A DNA stretch of 64,000 bases. It comes from Peristeroidobacter agariperforans. Its GTDB lineage: Bacteria; Pseudomonadota; Gammaproteobacteria; Steroidobacterales; Steroidobacteraceae. The stretch covers positions 682,001 through 746,000 of the forward strand of contig NZ_RYFW01000001.1 in assembly GCF_004138335.1 (NCBI RefSeq). Reading direction: 5' to 3'. Under the pieces are notes generated by a model, which made no database searches, had not been told where the DNA came from, and was given only the letters and a program-made list of their open reading frames with translations. Position numbers and translations under genes: made by a program. Numbering within the stretch: position 1 is the first letter of the stretch; every line of letters begins with the position of its first letter. Shown here one piece after another: positions 10,153 through 17,364 of this stretch.

Positions 10153-10986
10153 TCAGTTCACCGGCTGCGACAGGAACCGATCGACGGCCGCGCAGAAATC
10201 GGCGGTGTGCTCGATCATCGCCCAATGGCCGCAGTGAGGCACGATGTAGCCCCAGCTGTTCTCGAGCAGCTCGAGGAACCGATAGGCGCGCGCCAGCGTC
10301 GACACGCCGTCTTCCTTCCCGTTCACGATCAACACCGGTTGTTTGATCTTGCGCAGCTCGTCTTCCGGATAGTTCAGCGTGCCCTTGCGCGTCTCGGCGT
10401 TCACGGCCGACAACGCCGCCTTGGCGCCCGGCTCGTGAGTCAGGTTGTAGCGATACTGAACCAACTCTTCCGGCGGCGAATACTTCGGCGATGTGAGGCC
10501 GGCGATCACGCGACGCATGCCGTCGACCGTGAAATCGTAGTTCAGGTTGTGCAGCAACTGCGGCGACGGACGTTCCGGAATCGGCAAACCGGCGCTGCCC
10601 ATCAACACCAGTCGCTCGACGCGCTCCGGACGTTGCAGCGTCGCGCCGATACAAGTCGCGCCACCCATGGAATTGCCGACCAGAAACGCCTTCTCGATGT
10701 TGAGCGCATCCAGCAAGGTCACCAGTTGACGATTCCGGCCGGGCTGATCGTAGGTATAGCCGTCCGGTGAAGGCTTGTCGCTGCGACCGAAGCCCACCAT
10801 GTCCGGCGCGATCACACGATATTTCTTCGCGAAGATCGGAATGCACTCGCGCCAGTTGCCATACGCATCGGCGCCCGCGCCGCCGCCGTGCATGAGCACG
10901 AGCGTCGGGCCGCTGCCCGCTTCCAGGTAGTGCGTGCGGATGCCGTTGGTGTCGACGAAGTTCGAAACGAATTCAGTCATGGGCAT
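10153..10986 (-). CDS. Meta-cleavage product hydrolase, alpha/beta fold (CarC/BphD/MhpC-like)
   Basis: A 277-residue C-C bond hydrolase that would split the ring-opened 2-hydroxy-6-oxo-dienoate into a carboxylic acid and 2-hydroxypenta-2,4-dienoate. The catalytic triad is visible: Ser106 in GNSMGG, Asp226 in GKEDGV and His254 in CGHWAM. The oxyanion-hole HGGGAGADA (33-41) is typical of the family. It follows the Rieske oxygenase by 12 bp and precedes the extradiol subunits by 1 bp, so all four genes are one operon. The family accepts varied 6-substituents, so the sequence alone does not name the substrate. Confidence 0.92.
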   Translation of the reverse strand: MPMTEFVSNFVDTNGIRTHYLEAGSGPTLVLMHGGGAGADAYGNWRECIPIFAKKYRVIAPDMVGFGRSDKPSPDGYTYDQPGRNRQLVTLLDALNIEKAFLVGNSMGGATCIGATLQRPERVERLVLMGSAGLPIPERPSPQLLHNLNYDFTVDGMRRVIAGLTSPKYSPPEELVQYRYNLTHEPGAKAALSAVNAETRKGTLNYPEDELRKIKQPVLIVNGKEDGVSTLARAYRFLELLENSWGYIVPHCGHWAMIEHTADFCAAVDRFLSQPVN

Positions 10987-10998
10987 GGCTCGTCGAAA

Positions 10999-12171
10999 TC
11001 AACGCAAGTCTTGCGGCGTCTGAATACCGCGATTCGCGCGGCTCGCCAGGCGCCGCCATTCGAGGATGGTCGTATCCGGCTCGCACAACATTTCATCCAC
11101 CCAACCGTAATCATCGGCGTAGAACGGCTCGGTCACTTCGCGGGCCCAGATGTCGTCGGCGTTGAAGCCGTCCAGACCGTGCGGCTTGTAAATGGATTCG
11201 AAGTTGTTCGCGAACTCCGCACGATCTTCGTCGGTCTGCACCTGCTGGCCGATGGTCTGCACATAAAGATGCGTCTTGCCGTCGATCGGCACGTACCACT
11301 CGAACTGCGTCAGGCCCGGCAGCGGGAACTGTTCGACTTTCAATACACCCGGCAGCCAGATCGACGTGCCGACCGAAGCCGACGTGCCCTGCACCTGCTG
11401 CGAACGTGGACCGCGCACCACGACGCGACCGTCGATCACGCCATCCCAGATCGGCTTGTGCTGAGCGAAATCGTCGATCACGCCCTTCGGACCGTCGGCC
11501 TCTTCGACAACCTTCACCGCACCCGGCAGCGGCGTGTGGCCGATCGGGAAGTTGAACGTTCGGAAGTGACGCAGCGTCGTGTCTTTGTGAATGAAGATAT
11601 GGAGCGCGTCGAAGCCGTTTTCCGCGCCGAGGCGCCAGTTCGAGTTCACCACGCGATGCTTGCCGAGAATCATCACGTCGTCGTCGAGGAAGCCCGGCGG
11701 TACGTCCTGACTCAACGGCGGCACGGGATCCATGTCGCCGATGAACACGAAAATCAAACCCTTCGCTTCCTGGCACGGGAAGCTTTGGATCTTGCGCCGG
11801 CCGATCAGCCGGCTGTCGGGCACGGCCAGGATGTTCACCAGCTCGCCGGTTTGGAAACGATACGTGTAGCCGTGATACCAGCAGGTGATCGTGTCCTTGG
11901 TGTAGCAGTCCGGCTTGCGCGACAGCGGCACGCCACGGTGCAAACAACGATCTCGGATCGCGTAGACCTTGCCGTCGATGCGCTTCAGCAGCAGCTTCTC
12001 GCCGAGCACCTGCAGAGTGGTGAGCTGACCTTCCGCGAGCTCGTTGGAAAAGCGCACCGGATACCAGTGATTGCGGAAGCCCATCTTTGCTTCCACATAG
12101 GCACGCCAGTCGCCGACGGCTGCGGCAACTTCGGGGCGAACGCCTTCCGGGGTTTGCGCGTCATCACTCAT
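10999..12171 (-). CDS. Rieske ring-hydroxylating dioxygenase, terminal oxygenase close to CarAa
   Basis: The 390-residue oxygenase strongly resembles the carbazole 1,9a-dioxygenase component CarAa from memory of that family: shared segments include GFRNHWYPV (31-39), NGFDALHIFIHKD (185-197, CarAa has NGFDPSHIYIHKD), SIWLPGVLKV and GFNADDIWARE. Rieske ligands are Cys76, His78, Cys97 and His100. Mononuclear iron ligands are His191, His195 and an Asp in the DDIWARE stretch near 340. No beta subunit is nearby, as expected for homotrimeric CarAa-type enzymes. CarAa performs angular attack at a ring-fusion carbon, but whether this enzyme does so is inference. It lies second in a five-gene leftward operon. 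Confidence 0.93.
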   Translation of the reverse strand: MSDDAQTPEGVRPEVAAAVGDWRAYVEAKMGFRNHWYPVRFSNELAEGQLTTLQVLGEKLLLKRIDGKVYAIRDRCLHRGVPLSRKPDCYTKDTITCWYHGYTYRFQTGELVNILAVPDSRLIGRRKIQSFPCQEAKGLIFVFIGDMDPVPPLSQDVPPGFLDDDVMILGKHRVVNSNWRLGAENGFDALHIFIHKDTTLRHFRTFNFPIGHTPLPGAVKVVEEADGPKGVIDDFAQHKPIWDGVIDGRVVVRGPRSQQVQGTSASVGTSIWLPGVLKVEQFPLPGLTQFEWYVPIDGKTHLYVQTIGQQVQTDEDRAEFANNFESIYKPHGLDGFNADDIWAREVTEPFYADDYGWVDEMLCEPDTTILEWRRLASRANRGIQTPQDLR

Positions 12172-12203
12172 GATCTACTCACGTCCTCGAATCAAAAATC
12201 TGG

Positions 12204-12980
12204 TTATGCGAACTGCACGCCGACCTGGCCGATGCCGGCGATGGTCGCGTGCACCACGTCGCCCGCTTGCACGCATACCATCGGTCCGAGCGCGCCCGTC
12301 ATCACGAGCTCGCCTTCTTGCAACGGTCGGCCGAGCTGGCGCGAGCGTCTGGCAAGCCACACCGCTGCGTTGAGCGGACCGCCGAGACAATCGCGACCGT
12401 AGCCGCTCGACACCGGCTTGCCGTTCAATGTCATCGTCATCGCGCAGTTCACGAGATCGAGTCCCTCGATCCGTTGCGCGGGTCCGCCGAGCACCAGCAC
12501 GCCCGAAGACGCGTTGTCGGCAATGGTGTCGACGATGTCGATCTGCCAACCGGCGATGCGACTGCCGACGACTTCGAGCGCCGGCAACACACAACCGACC
12601 GATGCGATCACATCGGCCACCGTCGCGTGCGCCATATCCAAGTCACGAGACAGGATCAGCGCAATCTCGGCCTCCACGCGCGGCTGCTGCAGACGAGAAA
12701 CCGGAATGGTCTCGCCGGTGCCGTACACCATGTCCGCGAACAGCTGACCGAAATCCGGCTCGGCGACGCCGAGTTGCTTCTGTACCGCCGGCGACGTGAG
12801 CCCGATTTTTCGGCCCACTGGCCGGCGGCCCTGCTCGACCCAATGCGCGATCTGCGCCAGCTGCACGGCATAGGCCGCGCGCGTGTCGCCCGCATCGAAT
12901 CGACTGCGGATCGGAGGCAGCGGTGCGCCGCTATACGCATCCAATAAAGCTCGCGCGGTCTCGCCGACTCTTTGATCCAT
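12204..12980 (-). CDS. 2-hydroxypenta-2,4-dienoate hydratase (MhpD/CarD-like)
   Basis: A 258-residue member of the fumarylacetoacetate-hydrolase-fold hydratases, which add water to 2-hydroxypenta-2,4-dienoate to give 4-hydroxy-2-oxovalerate. Family segments seen are GRKIGLTSPAVQKQLGV (near 55-71), the metal-site EAEIAL (near 106-111) and PALEVVGSRIAGW. I start at ATG 12980 (MDQRVGE); the frame is open to 13028 but that would run through the operator at 13014-13032. It is the first gene of the leftward ring-cleavage operon, and its product is the substrate of the aldolase at 24029. Confidence 0.9.
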   Translation of the reverse strand: MDQRVGETARALLDAYSGAPLPPIRSRFDAGDTRAAYAVQLAQIAHWVEQGRRPVGRKIGLTSPAVQKQLGVAEPDFGQLFADMVYGTGETIPVSRLQQPRVEAEIALILSRDLDMAHATVADVIASVGCVLPALEVVGSRIAGWQIDIVDTIADNASSGVLVLGGPAQRIEGLDLVNCAMTMTLNGKPVSSGYGRDCLGGPLNAAVWLARRSRQLGRPLQEGELVMTGALGPMVCVQAGDVVHATIAGIGQVGVQFA

Positions 12981-13013
12981 GGTTCGCCCTCTTGCTGATC
13001 CAACGTTATATGA

Positions 13014-13032
13014 TTGTATGATAATCATGCAA
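13014..13032. promoter_or_regulatory. Operator site 1 between divergent hydratase and reductase genes
   Basis: TTGTATGATAATCATGCAA, a 19-bp near-perfect palindrome (one mismatch) centred on 13023. It shares TTGTATGA with four other intergenic sites of the island (16932, 20964, 23034, 29721). Its position allows one bound protein to control both divergent transcripts. The match to the FadR-type GntR half-site pattern TNGTNNNACNA is close, so the GntR at 21354 is the suspected binder. Confidence 0.7.
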
Positions 13033-13056
13033 CATGGTTGGCAAGCGGTTACCTTA

Positions 13057-14055
13057 ATGCATCGGGCGCGATTGATTTTTCAGGACGGCGCGGAGCTGAC
13101 GGTCGAGGTCGAGCCGGGTCAGACCGTGCTGGAAGGCGCACTGGCCGTGGATGTACCGGTCCGTTATGACTGTTGCACCGGCAGCTGCGGAAGTTGCGTA
13201 GTCCAGTGCGTGGACGGGCAAACCGTCGTTGATTTGACAGGCAAAGTGCCGGTCAACGCGGATGAGTTGGTGGCTGGACTGCGGCCTGGCTGCCTGACTC
13301 GCCTGAACTCGGACGCATCGTTCGAGCTGCCTTATCCGCTCAAGCCGGCGCCTTCGGCTCCCGCGAAGCATTCCGCGGAGATTATGGGGGTACAGCGAGC
13401 CGCGCCCTCGGTCGCACTTCTGACGCTCAAGCTCGATCGCGCCGAGGACTTCACATTTCAGAGCGGCCAGTACGTGCGCTTGGCCGCGCCCGGCATCAGC
13501 GGCGCGCGCGCTTACTCCATCGCCAGTACCCCGGCCGAGCTGCCCTTGATCGAGCTCATGATCCGCCTCGTGCCGGACGGTAAGATGTCGCGGTGGCTGC
13601 AGGAAACCGCGAAGGTCGGCGACCGGGTCAAGCTCCAGGCTCCTCTTGGCTCCTTCGGCCTCGACGATCGGGCGCGTCGCCATGTCTTCATTGCCGGCGG
13701 CACCGGCCTCGCCCCAGTCTTGTCGATGATTCGCTCTCTCCGCGGCCGCGGCCAGCGAGCACTACTGTGCTTTGGGTGCACTCGGCGACAGGAACTCTTC
13801 TACGAAGCCGAACTCGCAGCGCTGGTCGGGACGATGCCGGAGCTGGAAGTTCGCATTGCCGTGATGGAAGGCGCTGACGCGGACATTCGTCGCGGGACGG
13901 CGGTGTCGCTACTTCAGCAAGATGACTTTGACGCGGAGACCGTGAGCTACCTGTGCGGTCCGCCGGGAATGGTCGACGCGGCGAGGAAGGCGATTGCGGA
14001 GCATGGAGTCGGCGTGGCGGCGATTAGGGCAGAGAGGTTTCAGCCGGGCGGATAA
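13057..14055 (+). CDS. Ferredoxin reductase for the Rieske oxygenase: 2Fe-2S plus FAD/NAD domains (CarAd role)
   Basis: This protein would pass electrons from NAD(P)H to the Rieske ferredoxin. An N-terminal plant-type 2Fe-2S domain carries a C-x4-C-x2-C cluster in YDCCTGSCGSCVVQC (residues 26-40) and a fourth Cys in GCLTR. The FAD domain follows with RAYSIAS, then the NAD domain with FIAGGTGLAPVLSMI and a C-terminal YLCGPPGMV. ATG 13057 gives 332 residues, near the usual size; an upstream in-frame ATG at 13027 lies inside the operator. It is divergent from the oxygenase operon and faces the pseudogene region. Confidence 0.9.
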   Translation: MHRARLIFQDGAELTVEVEPGQTVLEGALAVDVPVRYDCCTGSCGSCVVQCVDGQTVVDLTGKVPVNADELVAGLRPGCLTRLNSDASFELPYPLKPAPSAPAKHSAEIMGVQRAAPSVALLTLKLDRAEDFTFQSGQYVRLAAPGISGARAYSIASTPAELPLIELMIRLVPDGKMSRWLQETAKVGDRVKLQAPLGSFGLDDRARRHVFIAGGTGLAPVLSMIRSLRGRGQRALLCFGCTRRQELFYEAELAALVGTMPELEVRIAVMEGADADIRRGTAVSLLQQDDFDAETVSYLCGPPGMVDAARKAIAEHGVGVAAIRAERFQPGG

Positions 14056-14093
14056 ACGGGTAGCCCACCTCGGACGGCTGGCCTTAATGAGAA

Positions 14094-14397
14094 TTCACCC
14101 AGCATCAGCTCGCTGATGAGCTCGGCATCTGGCGCCGACTCATCACCTATTACGAGTCCGAGAGCGATCACCGCCGGCGAACCTGCTTGCTGACCTCGCG
14201 CGCTGAACGTCAGCACCGATCAGCTGCTCAGCGATGCACCACCGACCAAGCGCCCGGCCAAGGCAGCGCTCAGCCCGCGGCTGGAGCGGCGGCTCAAGCA
14301 GATCGAACAGCTCAACCCCAAGTCCAAGCAGCAACTGCTCAACATTATCGATCCGTTCATCGAGAACGAAGCTCTGAAGCAGCGCAGCTCGCGCTGA
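14094..14397 (+). pseudogene. Broken XRE-type helix-turn-helix regulator
   Basis: Two overlapping frames together spell a Cro/CI-type DNA-binding domain: TQHQLADELGIWRRLITYYES then, after a one-base shift near 14170, PPANLLADLARALNVSTDQLL and a 50-residue tail ending at TGA 14395-14397 (ENEALKQRSSR). The middle matches the usual LAEKLGIS..ISYYE..PPA..L..LA.ALGVS pattern. No intact start is visible upstream of the helix-turn-helix, so the N-terminal region is lost as well. It is a relic rather than a functional gene unless the shift is a sequencing error. Confidence 0.65.
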
Positions 14398-14495
14398 GGT
14401 CAAAGAAGCGACCGATTGGATTACAGCGAACCTCGATGAGAAGGCATTGCGGTCGTAGTCTTTGGTTTGTCGACTAGAGTCACTGCAAACAGCTT

Positions 14496-14837
14496 TCAAC
14501 CACACTGAAGCCCAAGATCGGCCGCTTGCTTGCGCGCTTCCTGCCCATTAACACGATGCGCTGTTATAAACATGTTCTGAACCGTAGCGCCCCCTCGCTC
14601 TCGATTCGCCTTCCACGCGCCTTCTGTCTCGTGCTCGTGTCTGCCGATCATGACCACAAGGGTTTCGTCCGTGTATAGCATGTAGGTCCGCTCAGTTGCG
14701 TACCTCATTGGCTCTTGCCTCGTATCATCGAAGCCATTCCAGGCGGGAGTGGCTTGCTCACAGAGAAGCCATCCGTCGCGTTGCGCGGCTTTTAGTTGAT
14801 CGAGGCCGATACCAAATTCGGTAGGCGCACGCGTCAC
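14496..14837 (-). CDS. Hypothetical protein, possibly the second half of a split lipoprotein
   Basis: A 113-residue polar protein starting at GTG 14837, overlapping the stop of the small lipoprotein upstream by 4 bp (GTGA). Visible stretches include LKAAQRDGWLLCEQATPAW and TERTYMLYTDETLVVMIGRHEHE. The previous frame ends in GYSYRLK, and one extra base would fuse the two into a lipoprotein of about 170 residues, so this may be the C-terminal part of one frameshifted gene. It lies right after the RHS relic, a place where immunity proteins occur, but no family is recognised. Confidence 0.45.
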   Translation of the reverse strand: MTRAPTEFGIGLDQLKAAQRDGWLLCEQATPAWNGFDDTRQEPMRYATERTYMLYTDETLVVMIGRHEHETEGAWKANRERGGATVQNMFITAHRVNGQEARKQAADLGLQCG

Positions 14838-15022
14838 TTCAAACGATAACTGTATCCAGGGCAGGCCCGGTGCTTCAACGACATTTCGCGCGTCATGGGG
14901 ACGAATCGACGGGCAGCCTCGCGCAGCCCGGCCTCAGCCGCAGCGTCGTTTGTATCTGCGCAGCCAGCCCCCAACGCGACTACTACGGCTAAGCCAATCA
15001 ATCGTTTCATCTGGCTACTCAT
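14834..15022 (-). CDS. Short lipoprotein following the RHS relic
   Basis: A 62-residue product from ATG 15022 (MSSQ), or 58 residues from ATG 15010. The hydrophobic stretch LIGLAVVVALGAGC ends in a lipobox Cys, followed by a short Ala-rich segment. The ATG at 15022 overlaps the stop of the RHS tail (ATGAGTAG), which suggests translational coupling to it. The product may be truncated by a frameshift at 14834-14837 (see the overlapping gene). No function is known. Confidence 0.5.
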   Translation of the reverse strand: MSSQMKRLIGLAVVVALGAGCADTNDAAAEAGLREAARRFVPMTREMSLKHRACPGYSYRLK

Positions 15023-16897
15023 TGAAATTGGCATCCTTGTAGCAGACACCGAAGTTACAACTCTCCTCCGGGCCTGGCTTCTGACATCCCATGCAGGTGT
15101 AGGACCCACCCATCGCATTACTCGGTGTGCCGCCAGCCCCTCTGGGAGTAGGCCGTATTCCGCCACTACCGGTGTTCGCTGGCCTTCTCGTGTCGTGGTT
15201 TACTACCGTTCTTCCTGTCGTTGTGGGCAGCGAATAAGAGCTGTTCGGATCGGACATCCAAGCTCCTCGACAGGGTATGCATTCCCAGTAACAGCGGCAG
15301 ACGGGATGAACAAGCTGCCCCAAGAACGCGTCGGGACCTCGAGAAACCGGTCTCCAGCGATCCGCCACTTCCCTTTACACGACAGCAAACCATATGCATC
15401 GAAGCTGCTCACCGGATTGGCTTCGACGTAGCCGTACGTGTTGATGCCGCCGCCCAATCCAATGGGATCGCTCTGGATGTATCGCCCCGTGCCCGGGTCA
15501 TAGTCCCTGAAGTAGTTGTAGTGCAGCGCCGTTTCATCATCAAAGTACTGCCCTGGAAAGCGCAGGGAGTATTTAAAGGCGACGCTATCGCCATCGGGAT
15601 CTTCATGGCCAGCGTAGACCCGAATGGATCGCTATCCCACCGCCAGACGATCGCATTGTCGCTTGGCCGACTAATCTTCCTCGCCGTAGTTAGATGATCG
15701 GCATGAACGTAAAACACACTCACGCCGCTACCGTTAGACTTAAGTACCGCGACTGGCACATCGTCGAGCCATACGGTTTCCTGAATGAGACCGCCGGAAT
15801 TGTCGTATTCACCAATCAGTCGCCCCGCCTCGTCGTAAACGAAGTGAGTGTGCTGGCCGGTGACACTCTTGCGAACGCGTTGGCCCAGGCCATTGAGCAA
15901 ATAACTGGCCGTAAGGCCGTTGTAGGTCGCCTGAATCATTCGACCTGCATCGTTATAGGCAAACGTCCGTGTTCCATCGGAGGTAATGTTGCCTGCTGCA
16001 TCGTATGAATAGGTACGCACCTGCAAGCCGTCGCTACCGGCGAGTCGGTTACTTGCCGTATCGATGTCGAACTCAGTGAGCCCGCCCGCCTCCGCCGGCC
16101 AAGCATCATCTTCATTCGCCCAGGAACTGATCGTGCCGTCGGGGAAAGACTCGTAGCTCGACAGTCCCGCGCTGTCGATGGCCGAAACGCGCCCATCCAG
16201 ATCGTACTCGCGCACGGCAAACGTTCCGTTCGCCCAGGTCCAGCCCCGCGTCGGGCCGAACGGTGCGTACAGCACATTGCTCAGCAGGGAACCCCCATTG
16301 ACGGTGATCGCGCTGATGCGTCCGTTGCTGTAGCCATACCCGATGACTTGGCCGAATGGGGTCGTGACCTGGTTCAGTTGCCCCGCCGCGTTGCACGGAG
16401 ATCTGGCGGTTCAGCGCGTCGTGGCCGACGGTGGCGCTGCGAAACTGTTGATCGACACTGCCGGACGCGGCAGCAACGACGTTAGGCGCCGTGTGCGATG
16501 GAGCCATCATCAGATGCGAGGCGCTCGTTGAGACTCCGTAAGACGTCGTAATCTGAATCGGACCGGACCCACTTGCAGTCGGCGCATTGAAAAAGAGTTG
16601 GCTATTGCTCACCGATGTGACAGTGACAGGAGCGCCGCCGACGGAAACTGTGGTGCTGCCTGGTACGAGGTTGAGGTCGGTGCCTACGAGGGTCACCGCA
16701 GCGCCAGGAGCAACCGCGATCGGCATGAAATTCACGATCGTGGGTTTGCGCACAACTAGATCGTGCCGCTCGTTGCTGCGTCACTGCCCTCAGTCACGGT
16801 GATTGATCCAGTAGCCGCCCTCGCAGGCACAGCGACTACCAGGCTGGTGCTCGTCGCAGCGCTAACAACCGCTGGTATGGCCCCGAACTTCACCTCG
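15015..16897 (-). pseudogene. Degenerate RHS-repeat gene with IPT/TIG domains
   Basis: Reading leftward, fragments in different frames join into one old gene. IPT/TIG segments (VSAATSTSLVVAVPA, then PGAAVTLVGTDLNLVPGS) run from about 16897 to 16520. They are followed by YD repeats (TPFGQVIGYGYSNGRI, TRTFAYNDAGRMIQATYNG, HFVYDEAGRLIGEYD) and the RHS core end (YNYFRDYDPGTGRYIQSDPIGLGGGINTYGYVEANPVSSFDAYGL). Frame breaks are needed near 16760, 16385 and 15620, and perhaps 15250. The 5' end is missing. Such genes encode large surface or toxin-delivery proteins with variable C-termini; here it is a relic between catabolic genes. Confidence 0.75.
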
Positions 16898-16931
16898 GGG
16901 AAAACCCGATGGAGAGTTGACCTGGTGATCT

Positions 16932-16950
16932 TTGTATGACAATACTACAA
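16932..16950. promoter_or_regulatory. Operator site 2 before the Rieske ferredoxin gene
   Basis: TTGTATGACAATACTACAA lies 26 bp upstream of the ferredoxin start. It contains TTGTATGACAA, which fully fits the FadR-subfamily GntR pattern TNGTNNNACNA, and has the symmetric ends TTGTA and TACAA. It marks the point where intact island DNA resumes after the RHS relic. Confidence 0.65.
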
Positions 16951-16975
16951 CTACTGTTACTGCTAGGTTTACAAA

Positions 16976-17317
16976 GTGAGCGCCGAAGCCGCGATGATTT
17001 CTGTTGATCGACGCCTGTTGTGTGAGGCGGGCGAGGTTGCGCCCGGCGGCATGTTGCGTGTGCAGTTGGAGGGCATGGATCCGCTCCTGGTCTGCAACGT
17101 CGGCGGCAAGCTCTATGCAGTCGATGACGAGTGCACTCACGCCATTGCATCGTTGTCCGAAGGGCGGCTGCAAGGGAACATCGTCTTCTGCCCGCTGCAC
17201 GGTGGCAGCTTCGATGTTTGCTCGGGCAAGGCGAAGAGCTTGCCGTGCAAGCAGGCGCTGCGCACCTGGCCGATCGAAGTGACCGACGGCAAAGTTTATT
17301 TGTTGCTGAAGAACTGA
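16976..17317 (+). CDS. Rieske-type 2Fe-2S ferredoxin (CarAc role)
   Basis: A 113-residue soluble ferredoxin. The Rieske ligands are in CTHAIASL and CPLHGGSFD (C-x-H ... C-x2-H, 16 residues apart), and the fold ends with the usual WPIEVTDGKVYL strand. It should shuttle electrons from the reductase at 13057 to the CarAa-like oxygenase. GTG 16976 is used; ATG 16994 (MISVDRR) is an equally plausible start. It stands alone, with its own operator upstream and a strong terminator downstream, and is separated from its partners by the broken RHS region. Confidence 0.9.
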   Translation: MSAEAAMISVDRRLLCEAGEVAPGGMLRVQLEGMDPLLVCNVGGKLYAVDDECTHAIASLSEGRLQGNIVFCPLHGGSFDVCSGKAKSLPCKQALRTWPIEVTDGKVYLLLKN

Positions 17318-17324
17318 GTTGCAG

Positions 17325-17360
17325 CGCTCGCCGCTTTCGTGGCGGCGGGCGTACTTTTTT
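17325..17360 (+). terminator. Rho-independent terminator of the ferredoxin gene
   Basis: Stem CGCTCGCCGC (17325-17334) pairs with GCGGCGGGCG (17342-17351), followed by six T at 17355-17360. It separates the ferredoxin from the convergent gamma-glutamyltransferase gene. Confidence 0.85.
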
Positions 17361-17364
17361 CTTC

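Noticed and set aside
10888-12402. A 504-codon plus-strand frame opposite the Rieske oxygenase
   Set aside because: The oxygenase on the minus strand has all metal ligands; this frame is low-complexity His/Arg-rich shadow.
14187-14477. A plus-strand 96-codon frame in the XRE relic
   Set aside because: It uses the wrong frame after the shift; the conserved helix-turn-helix sequence continues in another frame.
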